A DNA stretch of 64,000 bases, taken from contig CAVZQK010000044.1 of the NCBI GenBank assembly GCA_963777355.1, positions 115,262-179,261 of the forward strand, read 5' to 3'. A program made the position numbers and the translations under genes. Positions within the stretch are counted from its first letter, which is position 1, and the number at the start of each line of letters is the position of its first letter. Below are positions 37,205-46,734 of the stretch, piece by piece. The notes under the pieces were generated by a model that was not told the origin of the DNA, did no database searches, and was given only the letters and a program-made list of their open reading frames with translations. Source of the stretch: DATJHM01 sp963777355 (GTDB lineage: Bacteria; Chloroflexota; Ktedonobacteria; Ktedonobacterales; Ktedonobacteraceae).

Positions 37205-37846
37205 TTGAAAATGACCCGTCTCATTTTAGTAAGACATGGAGAGACTCTGGCAAATCGAGAGTTTCGCTACCTGGGGGCACGGGATGACCTGCTCTCTGAA
37301 ACAGGACGCGCACAGGCTCTTCTCCTGGCTGATGCCCTGGCAATCCTCCCTGTGGCCGCCGTCTATAGCAGTCCCTTGCAAAGGGCATATCAGACTGCCT
37401 CGCCTATTGCTGCAAGGCATTCGCTCCCTGTCCAACAGGTAGAGGCTCTGCGTGAAGGTAGCTTTGGCCTCTGGGAAGGACTGAGCCGCGCTGAAGTTCT
37501 GGCTCGCAGCTCTGAGGATGCACGTTTACTTCAGGATTGGGAGCAGAATCCTGCGCTTGCACCTCCTGACGGAGAGAGCTTTAGCCGGGTGCAACTACGC
37601 GTGGTTGCTCTGGTGGAACAGTTGAGTCAACTTCATGTTGGCGAAACAATTGTCCTGGTCTCGCATGTAGGGCCTATTAAGGTGCTTTTATGCGCGGCTC
37701 TGCAAGCACCTTTGAGTGCTCTCTTCCAACTTTTTTTAGATCCTGCGACGATTAGTGTGATAGATTGGCGCGAGCAACGGCCTCTGGTTCGTTTATTTAA
37801 TAGCCACTCTCATTTAGGATGGGAACGTGGCCGCTGGATGATATGA
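37205..37846 (+). CDS. Histidine phosphatase family protein
   Basis: A 213-residue enzyme of the phosphoglycerate mutase/phosphatase superfamily. RHGET with the catalytic His near residue 11, YSSPLQRAYQTASPIA, EGSFGLWEGLSRAEV, and VLVSHVGPIKVLL with the second His. The TTG at 37205 is preceded by AGAGG at 6 bases. The in-frame ATG at 37211 is an alternative. The sequence fits CobC or GpmB-like phosphatases, with the substrate not determined. Confidence 0.87.
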   Translation: MKMTRLILVRHGETLANREFRYLGARDDLLSETGRAQALLLADALAILPVAAVYSSPLQRAYQTASPIAARHSLPVQQVEALREGSFGLWEGLSRAEVLARSSEDARLLQDWEQNPALAPPDGESFSRVQLRVVALVEQLSQLHVGETIVLVSHVGPIKVLLCAALQAPLSALFQLFLDPATISVIDWREQRPLVRLFNSHSHLGWERGRWMI

Positions 37847-38028
37847 TATATCTGTATCATAGGTAATAGAGAAACAGCAGAATTACGCTATAAAGAGATG
37901 TGTTGCTATATGTAGATAAGTATTTGGTCCCGTTCTATGGGAAAGAATATAAAATTTCTGGGATTTCATAGTATACTTTGAAAATAGAGAGAATTTTTTC
38001 AGGTGGTTCTTGTATAGAGGAGAACTTG

Positions 38029-40482
38029 ATGCGCTCCAGTGTTGTTGAGTCTGGTCGCCTGCCGAAGACGGCAAGACCAGATACAAATGTTTCCTACTCT
38101 TCATCGTCCCATATATCCCAACGTCAACCCGTGCCGCCTTCCGACAAAAATATCTGGCACGCTGCGCAAAAAAGTCAAAAGCTCTCTCTTGCCCCTGAAG
38201 AGGGCTGGCTGGCCCTGCTCTTGCTCGCTGCCGCTCTCTATTGTGTAGTGCTTTCAATTATTGCCGCCGGCTGGGTGACCCAGAGTAATACGCTTTTATT
38301 TACTCCTGCCGTTGGCTTGCTCGTCGGTCTGGGTATTGCAAAGGTTCCACGCTTGCCTCAAGCTATTCTCCATTTAGCCGCCTGCTTGTTTGGATACTGG
38401 TTTTCTGTTCTATTGACGAGCTTTGTGGCTTTTCATAAGAATTGGGTGGTGCTGTTAAGTGGACTACGCGCTACGCTGACTGGCAATATTGCCGCTTTGA
38501 CTCCAACGGTAAGCGTGATGGTCTTTTTCTTTTATCTGGCCTTTCTCTGTTTCTTCCTCGGCTATTTTGGTAGCTGGTTGATCTACCGCGCACGCTTGCC
38601 CTGGCTGGTTGTGCTTGTCTACTGCTCGATTATGCTGGTGAATCTCAATTATCTCAATGTGAATGATAATCATCGCTATCTTCTCGTTGTTATGCTTGGC
38701 GCTCTCTTACTCCTGGTTGCCCGTATCCATCTGGTGACGCAAATTATAGACTGGAAACGTGAGGGATTACACACTGATCAGATGTGGATACATTCAATAA
38801 CAACGCGTTTTATGCGCATCGCTACTATCTTGACGGTGCTGGCGATGCTGTTCAGTGTGCTCCTTCCTGCTCAGCCACAATCTTCTTCGGGCAAAAATAT
38901 CTGGAACCAGTTTGATTCTTTCTGGAGCAATCTGGCTAATGGCCGCATCGCCGCCGCCTTTAATCCCGCCTCTTTTTTACCATCCAGTACCCCTACTACA
39001 AACTTTTTTAGCGATCAACTCACTATCTCTGGCAATGTTCAGCTTCCAACTGGCGAAGTGCTCTATTATGAAAGCCCTACTAGCCATTATTTGCAAGGAT
39101 TTACTTATAATACTTTTGATGGTCATACCTGGAAGACTACCTCAGGTTCCTTGCTGAATCGGTTCTATGCCGCAAAACAGATGTTGCCAGAGGAAGAAAC
39201 GAACGCTCCTCTGAAATCAGGTGAGTACAACGGTTACTATAGAATTACCACCCGGCGGCGCAAGAAACTATATTTTTGCCCCTTCACAGCCTGCAAATTT
39301 TACGGTTGATACGATCATCTATTCTCTGGGAAATATTGCTACTACCTGGACTCAGGCTACACCTTTGGAAAAAGGAAAAAGCTATACTGTTTCCTCAAAT
39401 CTTTTAGCTGTCCCTGCCGATACCCTCACTCAGATACCTCTTCCCCACGATAGTATGACTAGTTGGACTCAGGATCAGAATTATCAGCAGGTAGCAGCGG
39501 TGGATCTACAATTACCAAATGATCTTTCTCCACAGGTCTATGATCTGGCAAAACAATGGACGTATGGCGCTACTGATACCTATTCAGCCCTTCGCGCTTT
39601 AGAAAATCATCTCAGTGATACAAATATTTTTATGTACTCTACTGACAATCCTCCTATTCCGGCAAATCAGGATGTCGTAGACTACTTGCTCCATAATCGG
39701 CGCGGCTATTGTACTCACTATGCAACTGCTATGGTGATGATGGCACGCATATTAAATATTCCAACACGTATGGTGAATGGGTTTAGCCGGGGACATTATG
39801 ATCCTAAACGCAAGGTCTGGGCGGTAGATGGTAGCGATGCCCATAGCTGGGTCCAGGCTTATTTCCCGGCCTATGGCTGGGTCGATTTTGATCCAACTCC
39901 TGGCTATTCTCTCCATGCTACTACCTCGGCTACCAATCCTCAACCAAAGCCGACTCCTACGAAGCCTGTACCACCTAAGGCGCAAGCAACACCTTCGGTC
40001 CCCACATGCTCAGACCACTCCGCCTGCCACGAGAAATACCCAGAATCCAGGCCGCCAGGCACAAAATCATGGCGACCAGAACGGTTGGTTGAATCAGACG
40101 GTCTTGTTGTGGCTCTCTCTCTTTATTCTCCTGTGTGCATTTCTTGCCTTTCTTTCGTCCCTAGCTCTCTATTGGTGGCGCAATTTGTATTCTAATAGTA
40201 CCTTTGTAGCAGGTACCTATTGGCGTTTCTGCCGCCTGGCAAGCTGGACTGGCCTGGCCCCGAAAGGTTGGCAGACTCCCTATGAATATAGCCGTATGCT
40301 GAGCCAGCAGTTGCCACAGGGCTCAACTCCTCTCTGGCGTTTAACTAGATCTGTTTGTTCGGGACCGCTGGGGCCCGCCTCACGCTGCACCACGCCCTCA
40401 GGAAGAGGCGGACGTTGAATTGTTCTGGCCGATTTTACGCACTGAACTCCTTCGCCGTATCTCTCCCTGGCGTAAAAAATAA
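38029..40482 (+). CDS. TgpA-like transmembrane transglutaminase (DUF3488/DUF4129 architecture; frameshifted)
   Basis: From the ATG at 38029 (AGAGGAG six bases before). The N-terminal 300 residues carry about seven membrane helices, followed by an external part and a transglutaminase core: NRRGYCTHYATAMVMMAR with the Cys, DGSDAHSWVQAYFP with the His, and WVDFDPTPGY with the Asp. Then come a proline-rich linker, one more helix (LWLSLFILLCAFLAFL) and a cytosolic tail ending ISPWRKK. Frame changes lie near 39250, 40000 and 40355. The family cross-links or cleaves surface proteins. Its target is unknown. Confidence 0.83.
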
Positions 40483-40624
40483 CCTCTTTGCTTTGCTTAT
40501 GGATATGCCTATTCATGGATGCTTCGATGTACGTTACCATGAAAGTTCCTTCTCGTCATCTTAAATAGGGGCCAGGAGATGGCCCTTAGATGTGTTGTGT
40601 GGGATGTGGGGAGGATGATAGGAT

Positions 40625-41701
40625 ATGTTGCCTGAACCAATGGTGGTGTGTACCTACGGGTGGGGACGGTTGTTGCGCCTCTATTCCGATCATGTTGATA
40701 TAGACGGAACTTTTTATTCCCTCGATGATATAACGTATGTCCAACCTCTTTATCGCCGTGTGTTGGGTATCTCTTCTGTACGTCTGGTGGTCCATTTTCA
40801 AGAACGCTCTCTGCAAGAGCAGAGGGTGGTCTTACGCGGAATGCCCCTCCTGCCAGAGACTCAGGTGCTGGTCGAGTATTTGTCTCGCTGGGCGTTTGCA
40901 AATGCGCAACGCGCTAATGTGCAGCAATTGCAGGTCCGTAATGGCACACTGCAAGAAACTCCTTTGCCAGCACAAAATCTTCTACCTGTCTTTGCTGGAC
41001 CTCGTATCACTACTTTTAAAAATCAATCCCCTCTCAGCAACGGCCTGCGCCTGGAAATTCCACTCTGGATGCTGTTGCGCAAAGATCAACGCGAGCGTAG
41101 ATTGAAGCGCTTGCAGGTTGAGCGCTCTCTTCGCGAATATGGCTTCGATGTTGCCGCTCTGACCCACCGTTTGCTGGAAGAACCCCTTCCACAGGTGCCT
41201 GTCCCGATTCGCCTCTTACCCGGCGAATATGCTCATTATTGTACAGAAGCAACTCTCTGCGAGGAACCTCTGGCGGGCACTGCTCATCAGAAGTATCTGG
41301 CAAAAGATCAGGGTAGCCTTCTCTTTACTAATAAGCGCGTTATTTATCTGGGACGGAAATGCCAGTTTGTTATTAGCTATACCCATCTGTTCCATGTCTC
41401 AAAGCTTTCACGTGCCCTGGCTTTTTTAGCAGAACATTGGTCAAAACGTGAGGTCTTTGAGGTGCCACGCCCCCTGGAAGGGGCGATGTATCTTGAAGCT
41501 ATTCTCAAACAGTATCGCGCTACTCTGCATGGTACCAGTAACACGCGGCTACGCGACCCACGTGCCCACGAAGCGTGTATTGCTCCTCTTACGGGTGCGT
41601 ATCCTATGCCAACCTTATACTCAGTAGAGGACGAAATCACTCAGCCTCTGCCTCTGGTGAAGCTGGCGGGAAGTGTCAGGACTGCGGAAAATAGCCAGTG
41701 A
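40625..41701 (+). CDS. Hypothetical protein with PH-like domain
   Basis: A 358-residue protein with no signal peptide or membrane helix. The first 100 residues resemble a bacterial PH-type barrel (GRLLRLYSDHVDIDGTFYSL, ITYVQPLYRRVLGISSVRLV). The middle has a helical region. The second barrel-like part is near GSLLFTNKRVIYLGRKCQF and VISYTHLFHVSKLSR. Such domains are thought to bind lipids or proteins at membranes. No specific function can be given. It lies 142 bp after the transglutaminase gene. Confidence 0.62.
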   Translation: MLPEPMVVCTYGWGRLLRLYSDHVDIDGTFYSLDDITYVQPLYRRVLGISSVRLVVHFQERSLQEQRVVLRGMPLLPETQVLVEYLSRWAFANAQRANVQQLQVRNGTLQETPLPAQNLLPVFAGPRITTFKNQSPLSNGLRLEIPLWMLLRKDQRERRLKRLQVERSLREYGFDVAALTHRLLEEPLPQVPVPIRLLPGEYAHYCTEATLCEEPLAGTAHQKYLAKDQGSLLFTNKRVIYLGRKCQFVISYTHLFHVSKLSRALAFLAEHWSKREVFEVPRPLEGAMYLEAILKQYRATLHGTSNTRLRDPRAHEACIAPLTGAYPMPTLYSVEDEITQPLPLVKLAGSVRTAENSQ

Positions 41702-41811
41702 TTCTCTCTCCTTACAGGGGATGATAGATGGCGCAAAAATACTCCACCTGCGGCCAGTTTTCTTTCCTCCCTTTGATCTAAGGGGAGATAGGTCTCCAGA
41801 AAGGATTCCTG

Positions 41812-42607
41812 ATGATTGATACCGTTATGGCTTTGTGGAATCAGAACTCTCACAATAGAGGGAATCAGGCTGTTTTTTACCTCTTCTCTGGTCTGCCTGG
41901 CCCTCTCCTTACTTATGGTGACCATTGTGATACCCGGTTGGATTCTGTTTACTCAAAATGATACAGGTCCTGTTGCTGCTTCTCTAAAGAATACTCCATT
42001 GCCTGCTCATGTCGTTGCTACTCCTACGCAGATTCCAATCGCACATGCTAATCCTGCTAGTTCGTTCTGTGTGACGCCTACTCCATTCCCACGTCTGGCA
42101 CGAAACGCACGGTTACAAGATGCTCCAGGTGAACAACGTTTGTCCCATGCGTCTCTCTCCCCTACTGCCACTGTGTTGCAACAACGTTCAAACGCACTGA
42201 GCCAGTCCCATCTGGTCTATTCAGGTCGCCCCGGAGGCTCTATGACTCATCTCCAACTCTCTCCATCTGCAAAGGGTAGCCCAACAGTACAGGCAACGAG
42301 AGGCGGCTTGCTAAAGCCGACTGCTGTATCATCTCTTCCCTCTGAAAATGGGACTTCTGCTGCTCTGCTTCCCCACCTACGCCTGCGTAAAGCTTCCCAG
42401 AATCTCAATCCTCTTTTAGCCAGTCTACCAGGTAGCCGCAATCTAGCTGAAATAGCTGCTACGCCTATCTTTGCTTCATCCTCCTCTGTTGCCAATCGGT
42501 TACAACAAATTATTGTGGACAAATGTGTTTCTAGCTTTCAATTTCAATCCTCAACAGGTTATTTTCAATCCTCAACAGGTTATAGGAAATGCTGCAAAGT
42601 CCATTGA
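41812..42607 (+). CDS. Hypothetical exported low-complexity protein
   Basis: The frame from about 41860 on encodes a membrane signal (RLFFTSSLVCLALSLLMVTI) followed by a Ser/Thr/Pro/Ala-rich body without recognisable domain. The ATG at 41812 has AAGGA six bases before it, but its frame joins the signal segment only after one base change near 41868 (GNQ to LFFTSS). The C-terminus repeats FQSSTGY twice because of a 21-bp tandem duplication. A secreted or anchored surface protein is possible. Confidence 0.45.
42541..42584. repeat. Tandem duplication of 21 bp
   Basis: TTTCAATCCTCAACAGGTTA is present twice in direct succession, in the 3' end of the low-complexity gene, giving a repeated FQSSTGY in the product. 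Confidence 0.7.
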
Positions 42608-42735
42608 TCCCTGGGCAGATGAGCGTTAGGATATAACATGTAATGCAACACACGACTTTTTCCAGGTAGGTAGCGTGTTTATGTACTGGCAACCCAATGT
42701 CTCATGGTAGGTAAGGTGATGTTGCCCAAAGTGAT

Positions 42736-42775
42736 GGGAGCGATTAGCCAGAAAATCTTCGCTCCCTTTATTTTT
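42736..42775 (+). terminator. Rho-independent terminator
   Basis: GGGAGCGA (42736-42743) pairs with TCGCTCCC (42759-42766), followed by TTTATTTTT. It faces plus-strand transcripts and sits against the stop codon of the opposite dehydrogenase gene. Confidence 0.75.
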
Positions 42776-42776
42776 G

Positions 42777-43826
42777 TTATTCCCAGGTAATTGCAACTTT
42801 TCCTGTCTGCCCACTATCGAAGAGCTCATAGGCCTCTTTGGCCCTGGCAAGAGGGAAGGTATGTGTGACCATGATACCTGGATGCAGATTCCAACGCACG
42901 AGCCTCTCAACTAGCTCCTCCATCTGCTGAATACTACAGACCCAGGAACCATAGAGGGTCAATTGTTTGTGGATTAAAAGTGGGCTTGGCGCAAAGCTGA
43001 CTGTCCCACCCTCTCCGACAAAGACGATTCTCCCCCAATCACGGGCCGCTTCTAGACAGAGATGACGCGCCTGGGCATTGCCAGAACAATCGATACAAAC
43101 TTCAAATCCGTGACCGCCTGTCTTTTCCCTCAGCTCAGCTAACTCTTGACCATCATCACCAGGCATGACAACGTCTGCAATTCCTAGCTTATGCGCCAGC
43201 TCGATCCGCTCTGCTATTGCCTCCACTCCTATTACTCGTGCCCCCATCACTTGGCAGAGTAATGCAACTCCTAGACCAACTGGCCCCAGTCCGGTTACCA
43301 GGACAACATCACGCCCAGAGACAGCCACACGACAACTTGCTGCATAGGCGGTCCCAATCCCACATGCTACCATTGCACCATCTAGATAGCTTAATGTATC
43401 TGGTAAGGCTACTAATGTGCTCTCTTCTGCAAGCAGAAAATCGGCATGACCACCGTTTCTCTGCCATCCATATCCCTGCCTTTCGGGCGCTGTGCAACCA
43501 ATCATATAGCCTTTGCGGCACTCGTCGCAAAGTCCACAACCAGCAATATGATAGACAATTACCCTGTCCCCGGCTTTAAAGTGTTTGACTCCTGGACCCA
43601 CTCGCTCGATCTGTCCACAGGGTTCATGCCCCACAATAACTCCCTGGTAGGCCTCTGCTCCACTCCCCTGGTCGGTTGGACGATAAATTGCACGTAGATC
43701 ACTGCCACAGAGTGACGAGGCCTTCATACGAATAAGCACCTCACTGTGCCCTGGTTCGGGAATAGGGAACTCTCTCATCTCAAATCCTCGGTTACCAGGT
43801 AAGACTACTCCTTGCATTGTAGACAT
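42777..43826 (-). CDS. Zinc-dependent alcohol dehydrogenase-like (MDR) protein
   Basis: A 349-residue medium-chain dehydrogenase. Catalytic zinc: SSLCGSDLRAIY with Cys and VGHEPCGQIERVG with His. Structural zinc: cysteines in HIAGCGLCDECRKGYMIGC. The nucleotide fold starts at VLVTGLGPVGLGVALL, followed by VIGVEAIAERIELA. It is in the sorbitol/threonine dehydrogenase branch by pattern, and the substrate is not fixed. An ATG at 43817 is an alternative start. Confidence 0.87.
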   Translation of the reverse strand: MSTMQGVVLPGNRGFEMREFPIPEPGHSEVLIRMKASSLCGSDLRAIYRPTDQGSGAEAYQGVIVGHEPCGQIERVGPGVKHFKAGDRVIVYHIAGCGLCDECRKGYMIGCTAPERQGYGWQRNGGHADFLLAEESTLVALPDTLSYLDGAMVACGIGTAYAASCRVAVSGRDVVLVTGLGPVGLGVALLCQVMGARVIGVEAIAERIELAHKLGIADVVMPGDDGQELAELREKTGGHGFEVCIDCSGNAQARHLCLEAARDWGRIVFVGEGGTVSFAPSPLLIHKQLTLYGSWVCSIQQMEELVERLVRWNLHPGIMVTHTFPLARAKEAYELFDSGQTGKVAITWE

Positions 43827-43933
43827 AAGGGTAACAGACCCGCCTTTCTAATCTGACGATCTAGCAATTCGCTTATTTAGGAGCGCTTCCTTGATCTGTA
43901 CCACAAAAATCCGCTTCTCTGCAAACTCTGCGT

Positions 43934-44968
43934 CTATGAGGAGGGCTCTTCTAATTCCTGATTAAGGATTCTCTCCGGCTGCACTTCCCAAATTCGCAAG
44001 AGGTGCCCCCTCATGATAGGCATTGCAAGCAGATTACCTTCTGCATTAAAGGCAAAGTTGGCCGCCAGCGGAAAACTTTCTTGGGCCGTCGTCTCTCTGA
44101 GCATCTGCCAGGTCTCTGTCTCTCTAAATTGTAGGATACCATCGCTGTGACGCGAAACCAGGAGCTTTCCATCGAGCAGAAAAGCCACTGCTACGATGCC
44201 GCTGCTCCGTTCAGTGAAGATTTGTTGCTCTCGTTCGGATTGTTCATTCCATATCAGAAGCTTTGCACTACTTGTACCACCTATAAGCATACTGCTGTCG
44301 GGCGACCAGGCAAGGCATTGCACGCGCTCTGTCTCCTGCTGGAGAATCTTTTCTTGCCAGGATTCGGTCTCCCACTTCCACGTGGATTCATGGTAAGCAA
44401 CTGCAAGAAAATTTCCATCAGGCGACCACGCCAGGGCGGTTGAGGCGTTGTCTACTCGTACTCCTGGTATCTCTATCTCATAAGCGGATTCTTCATCACT
44501 CTCTGCTTGCCATATTCGTAGCTTCTGATCGTCTGAGATTGAAGCTAGTTGCTGACTGTCCGGAGACCAGCTCAGGCTGCTGGTAATTTTTTTGTCTCCA
44601 ACATGCAATTTTCTATACAACTCACTTCTGATATTTAAGATGCCACTTTCTATGCTCCATAGACAGATCCACTGACCTTCGCCACCGCTCGCAAGTTGCT
44701 GACCGTCCGGAGACCAGGCTATACTTCGGATCTCTCCCGCATTTCTACGTACTACTTCATGCTCTATTTCAAGCACATCTCCTTTGGCAAGATCATAAAT
44801 ACAGGTCATCCCGTTTGATGATCCAACCGCTACTAGCTCCTGTTGAGGATGCCAGGCCAGGGCTGTAATAGAATATCCCATGATTTTTTTAAAACGCGTT
44901 GTTCTGCCTATGCTGTCTAACTCTGAACGCTTCTCATCATGAACATGGATGATTTCTCGACCAGTCAT
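43934..44968 (-). CDS. WD40-repeat protein
   Basis: From the ATG at 44968 about 344 residues, nearly all WD40 blades: ALAWHPQQELVAVGSSNG, IRSIAWSPDGQQLASGGEGQWICLW, LSWSPDSQQLASISDDQKLRIW, ALAWSPDGNFLAVAY, and CLAWSPDSSMLIGGTSSAKLLIW. It is a protein-binding propeller without a catalytic domain. The frame extends upstream to a TTG at 45082 and overlaps a small membrane ORF, so a longer, membrane-linked form with one frameshift is possible. Confidence 0.8.
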   Translation of the reverse strand: MTGREIIHVHDEKRSELDSIGRTTRFKKIMGYSITALAWHPQQELVAVGSSNGMTCIYDLAKGDVLEIEHEVVRRNAGEIRSIAWSPDGQQLASGGEGQWICLWSIESGILNIRSELYRKLHVGDKKITSSLSWSPDSQQLASISDDQKLRIWQAESDEESAYEIEIPGVRVDNASTALAWSPDGNFLAVAYHESTWKWETESWQEKILQQETERVQCLAWSPDSSMLIGGTSSAKLLIWNEQSEREQQIFTERSSGIVAVAFLLDGKLLVSRHSDGILQFRETETWQMLRETTAQESFPLAANFAFNAEGNLLAMPIMRGHLLRIWEVQPERILNQELEEPSS

Positions 44969-45018
44969 TTCTGGTATATCTTCTGCCTGAGTGAATTGGA
45001 GCAAAGCCTGAAGATATT

Positions 45019-45264
45019 TTACGTACTCTGTGTGGTAGGAGAACTGCTCGAAGAAATGAAGCAAAATGAAGAAATTCCGCAAAAAACAAATATATCTAGA
45101 CAGGTACCAACGGTGTTCGCTGCATAAAACGTTCCGAATATACCAAGTAAAAGGGCTAGTATCAGGTAGAGAGTAGTATTCCTAATCAATTTTTTCTGGA
45201 CTGAAGAGAAGTGAAGCTGCGTTTCATTCGGCAAGGGTTCATAGACAATAGAAGTACGTCTCAT
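45019..45264 (-). CDS. Small membrane protein or N-terminus of the WD40 protein
   Basis: An 81-residue frame from the ATG at 45264 with a charged N-terminus (MRRTSIVYEPLPNETQLHF) and one membrane helix (LYLILALLLGIFGTFYAAN). It overlaps the upstream extension of the WD40 frame in another phase. One base change near 45080 would make it the membrane anchor of the propeller protein, but this is not certain. Confidence 0.45.
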   Translation of the reverse strand: MRRTSIVYEPLPNETQLHFSSVQKKLIRNTTLYLILALLLGIFGTFYAANTVGTCLDIFVFCGISSFCFISSSSSPTTQST

Positions 45265-45537
45265 GCTAATATGCTCTCTCGTTAAAAAATTAGTCTAAAG
45301 TTATTTTACGCCTATATAGTGACTGTTCTTTCTTGCTACATAGACAGCCTCTATCATAGGGATTGGAAACAATGAAGAGTATGTACCCTCAATTAGACCG
45401 TATTTTGCGGATTTTGTAAAGAACTTATTCCCGATAAACTCTTCACTGCCTCTGGATAGGAAAAAAGTTTTATTCTCTCTCTTGCAGACTCCATTTGATT
45501 CATACTGTGTAATGGGATAAATAATTAGAAAGGCCAA

Positions 45538-46016
45538 TAGCTTGTTTTCTCTTTTTCCCGTAGCTATTTTTTACCTTAAAAATATAGAAATATAAAGAAA
45601 CTATAAAAGAACCCCTATTAATTCATGTAAACTTAAAGATTTTAATGGATTTTTTATTCAATGATAAGCAATAATAGGATAGAATAGAATCGTTGTATAA
45701 AAATGTTTGGTAAGATAGACCGAGATAGGATGCCTGCCTTCACCTACTGCCTGATACTACTTACTTCGCTAAACCTTTCAACTTTCGCAAAGAAATAAGT
45801 ACTAATATACACACACGGGCTCTTTGAATGTGTAATATATTTCTATGCGTAAGAGACGTGCCATCATAAAATATTGAAAAAATATTTTTAGCGGTGAAAA
45901 AACTGGACTACTCACGGTTGTAAACGCTTACCAATCAGACACAAACGTATGCGGGGAAGCGGAACTCTTTTCCTCATGATACGAATATACACAAGAAATA
46001 CTGTGATTGGCCTACG
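45538..46016. other. AT-rich intergenic region
   Basis: Nearly 480 bases, markedly AT-rich, without a supported gene. A 78-codon minus frame just before it (45301-45537) has no recognisable product. The start of the next plus-strand gene lies at 46017. Confidence 0.4.
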
Positions 46017-46376
46017 ATGAGCGTTTTGACAATGGAGGAGCCAGAGGTGTACACAAAAGATCTCACCTTTCTCTTACGTTTGTTACAATCCTCGAAGCAG
46101 AGTGGAATATTGTTGGTTGAAGCACCTGGTGGGGCTCAGCAAGGCTTGTCTTGGCAAGGACAGTTTCAACTCGAAAATGGAACGGTGAAATCTTGCATGG
46201 TACTTGATATGAAAAATAGGCTTGTGTTGTTCAGCAATGATGAAGCTGTGAACTGGCTGATTTCTCAAGGCAGACTGGAGTGGCGTATAGAGGAAAATGC
46301 TCAGCCTACAAGTCCTTTGCCTCCCTCACTTCCTCAGCTTGAGAGACCGAGAGCGGAACGCCAGCCGTCAGAGTGA
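46017..46376 (+). CDS. DUF4388/PatA-N-like protein
   Basis: A 119-residue protein resembling the PatA N-terminal/DUF4388 fold: TFLLRLLQSSKQSGILLVEAP followed by WQGQFQLENGTVKSCMV, WLISQGRLEWRI. It ends two bases before a second small ORF in another phase, which may be the continuation after one base change near 46370. Position just before the MCP gene suggests a role in a chemosensory-type pathway. Confidence 0.58.
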   Translation: MSVLTMEEPEVYTKDLTFLLRLLQSSKQSGILLVEAPGGAQQGLSWQGQFQLENGTVKSCMVLDMKNRLVLFSNDEAVNWLISQGRLEWRIEENAQPTSPLPPSLPQLERPRAERQPSE

Positions 46377-46377
46377 G

Positions 46378-46608
46378 ATGACTCCTTTTTCTCCTCTCTG
46401 GGAAAAAAGACGCCGCGAGATCTTTCAACGCACTCAACGAGGAAATAATGCACTTGTAAATGCCTTCCCTAGCCGCGATCATCGCCAGGTTTTTGCTCTG
46501 GTTGATGGCCGTAGAAGCATTGAAGAGATTGTAATGCTTTTGCATAGGCCGCCAGAAGTTATCCTGCGTCTGCTTCAAGAGCTTTATATGGGAGGATTTA
46601 TTCTGTGA
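46378..46608 (+). CDS. Winged-helix-like small protein or C-terminal part of the preceding gene
   Basis: 76 residues from the ATG at 46378: a basic helix (LWEKRRREIFQRTQRG), then DHRQVFALVDGRRSIEEIVM and VILRLLQELYMGGFIL, the pattern of the small wHTH-like domain that often follows DUF4388. It may be joined to the preceding frame. Confidence 0.5.
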   Translation: MTPFSPLWEKRRREIFQRTQRGNNALVNAFPSRDHRQVFALVDGRRSIEEIVMLLHRPPEVILRLLQELYMGGFIL

Positions 46609-46734
46609 AAATCTTCAGGTGTTTTGTACTTTAAATTGATTAATAATTATGCACCGATATTTTTTTGGAGCATGGATTGACTATGAAAAATGCACCTCTG
46701 GCATTGTGCTTTCTGAGAAAGGTTGAGTGAGCTT

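Noticed and set aside
45301..45537. 78-codon minus-strand open frame in an AT-rich region
   Set aside because: No supporting signal or family resemblance; could be real but cannot be supported.
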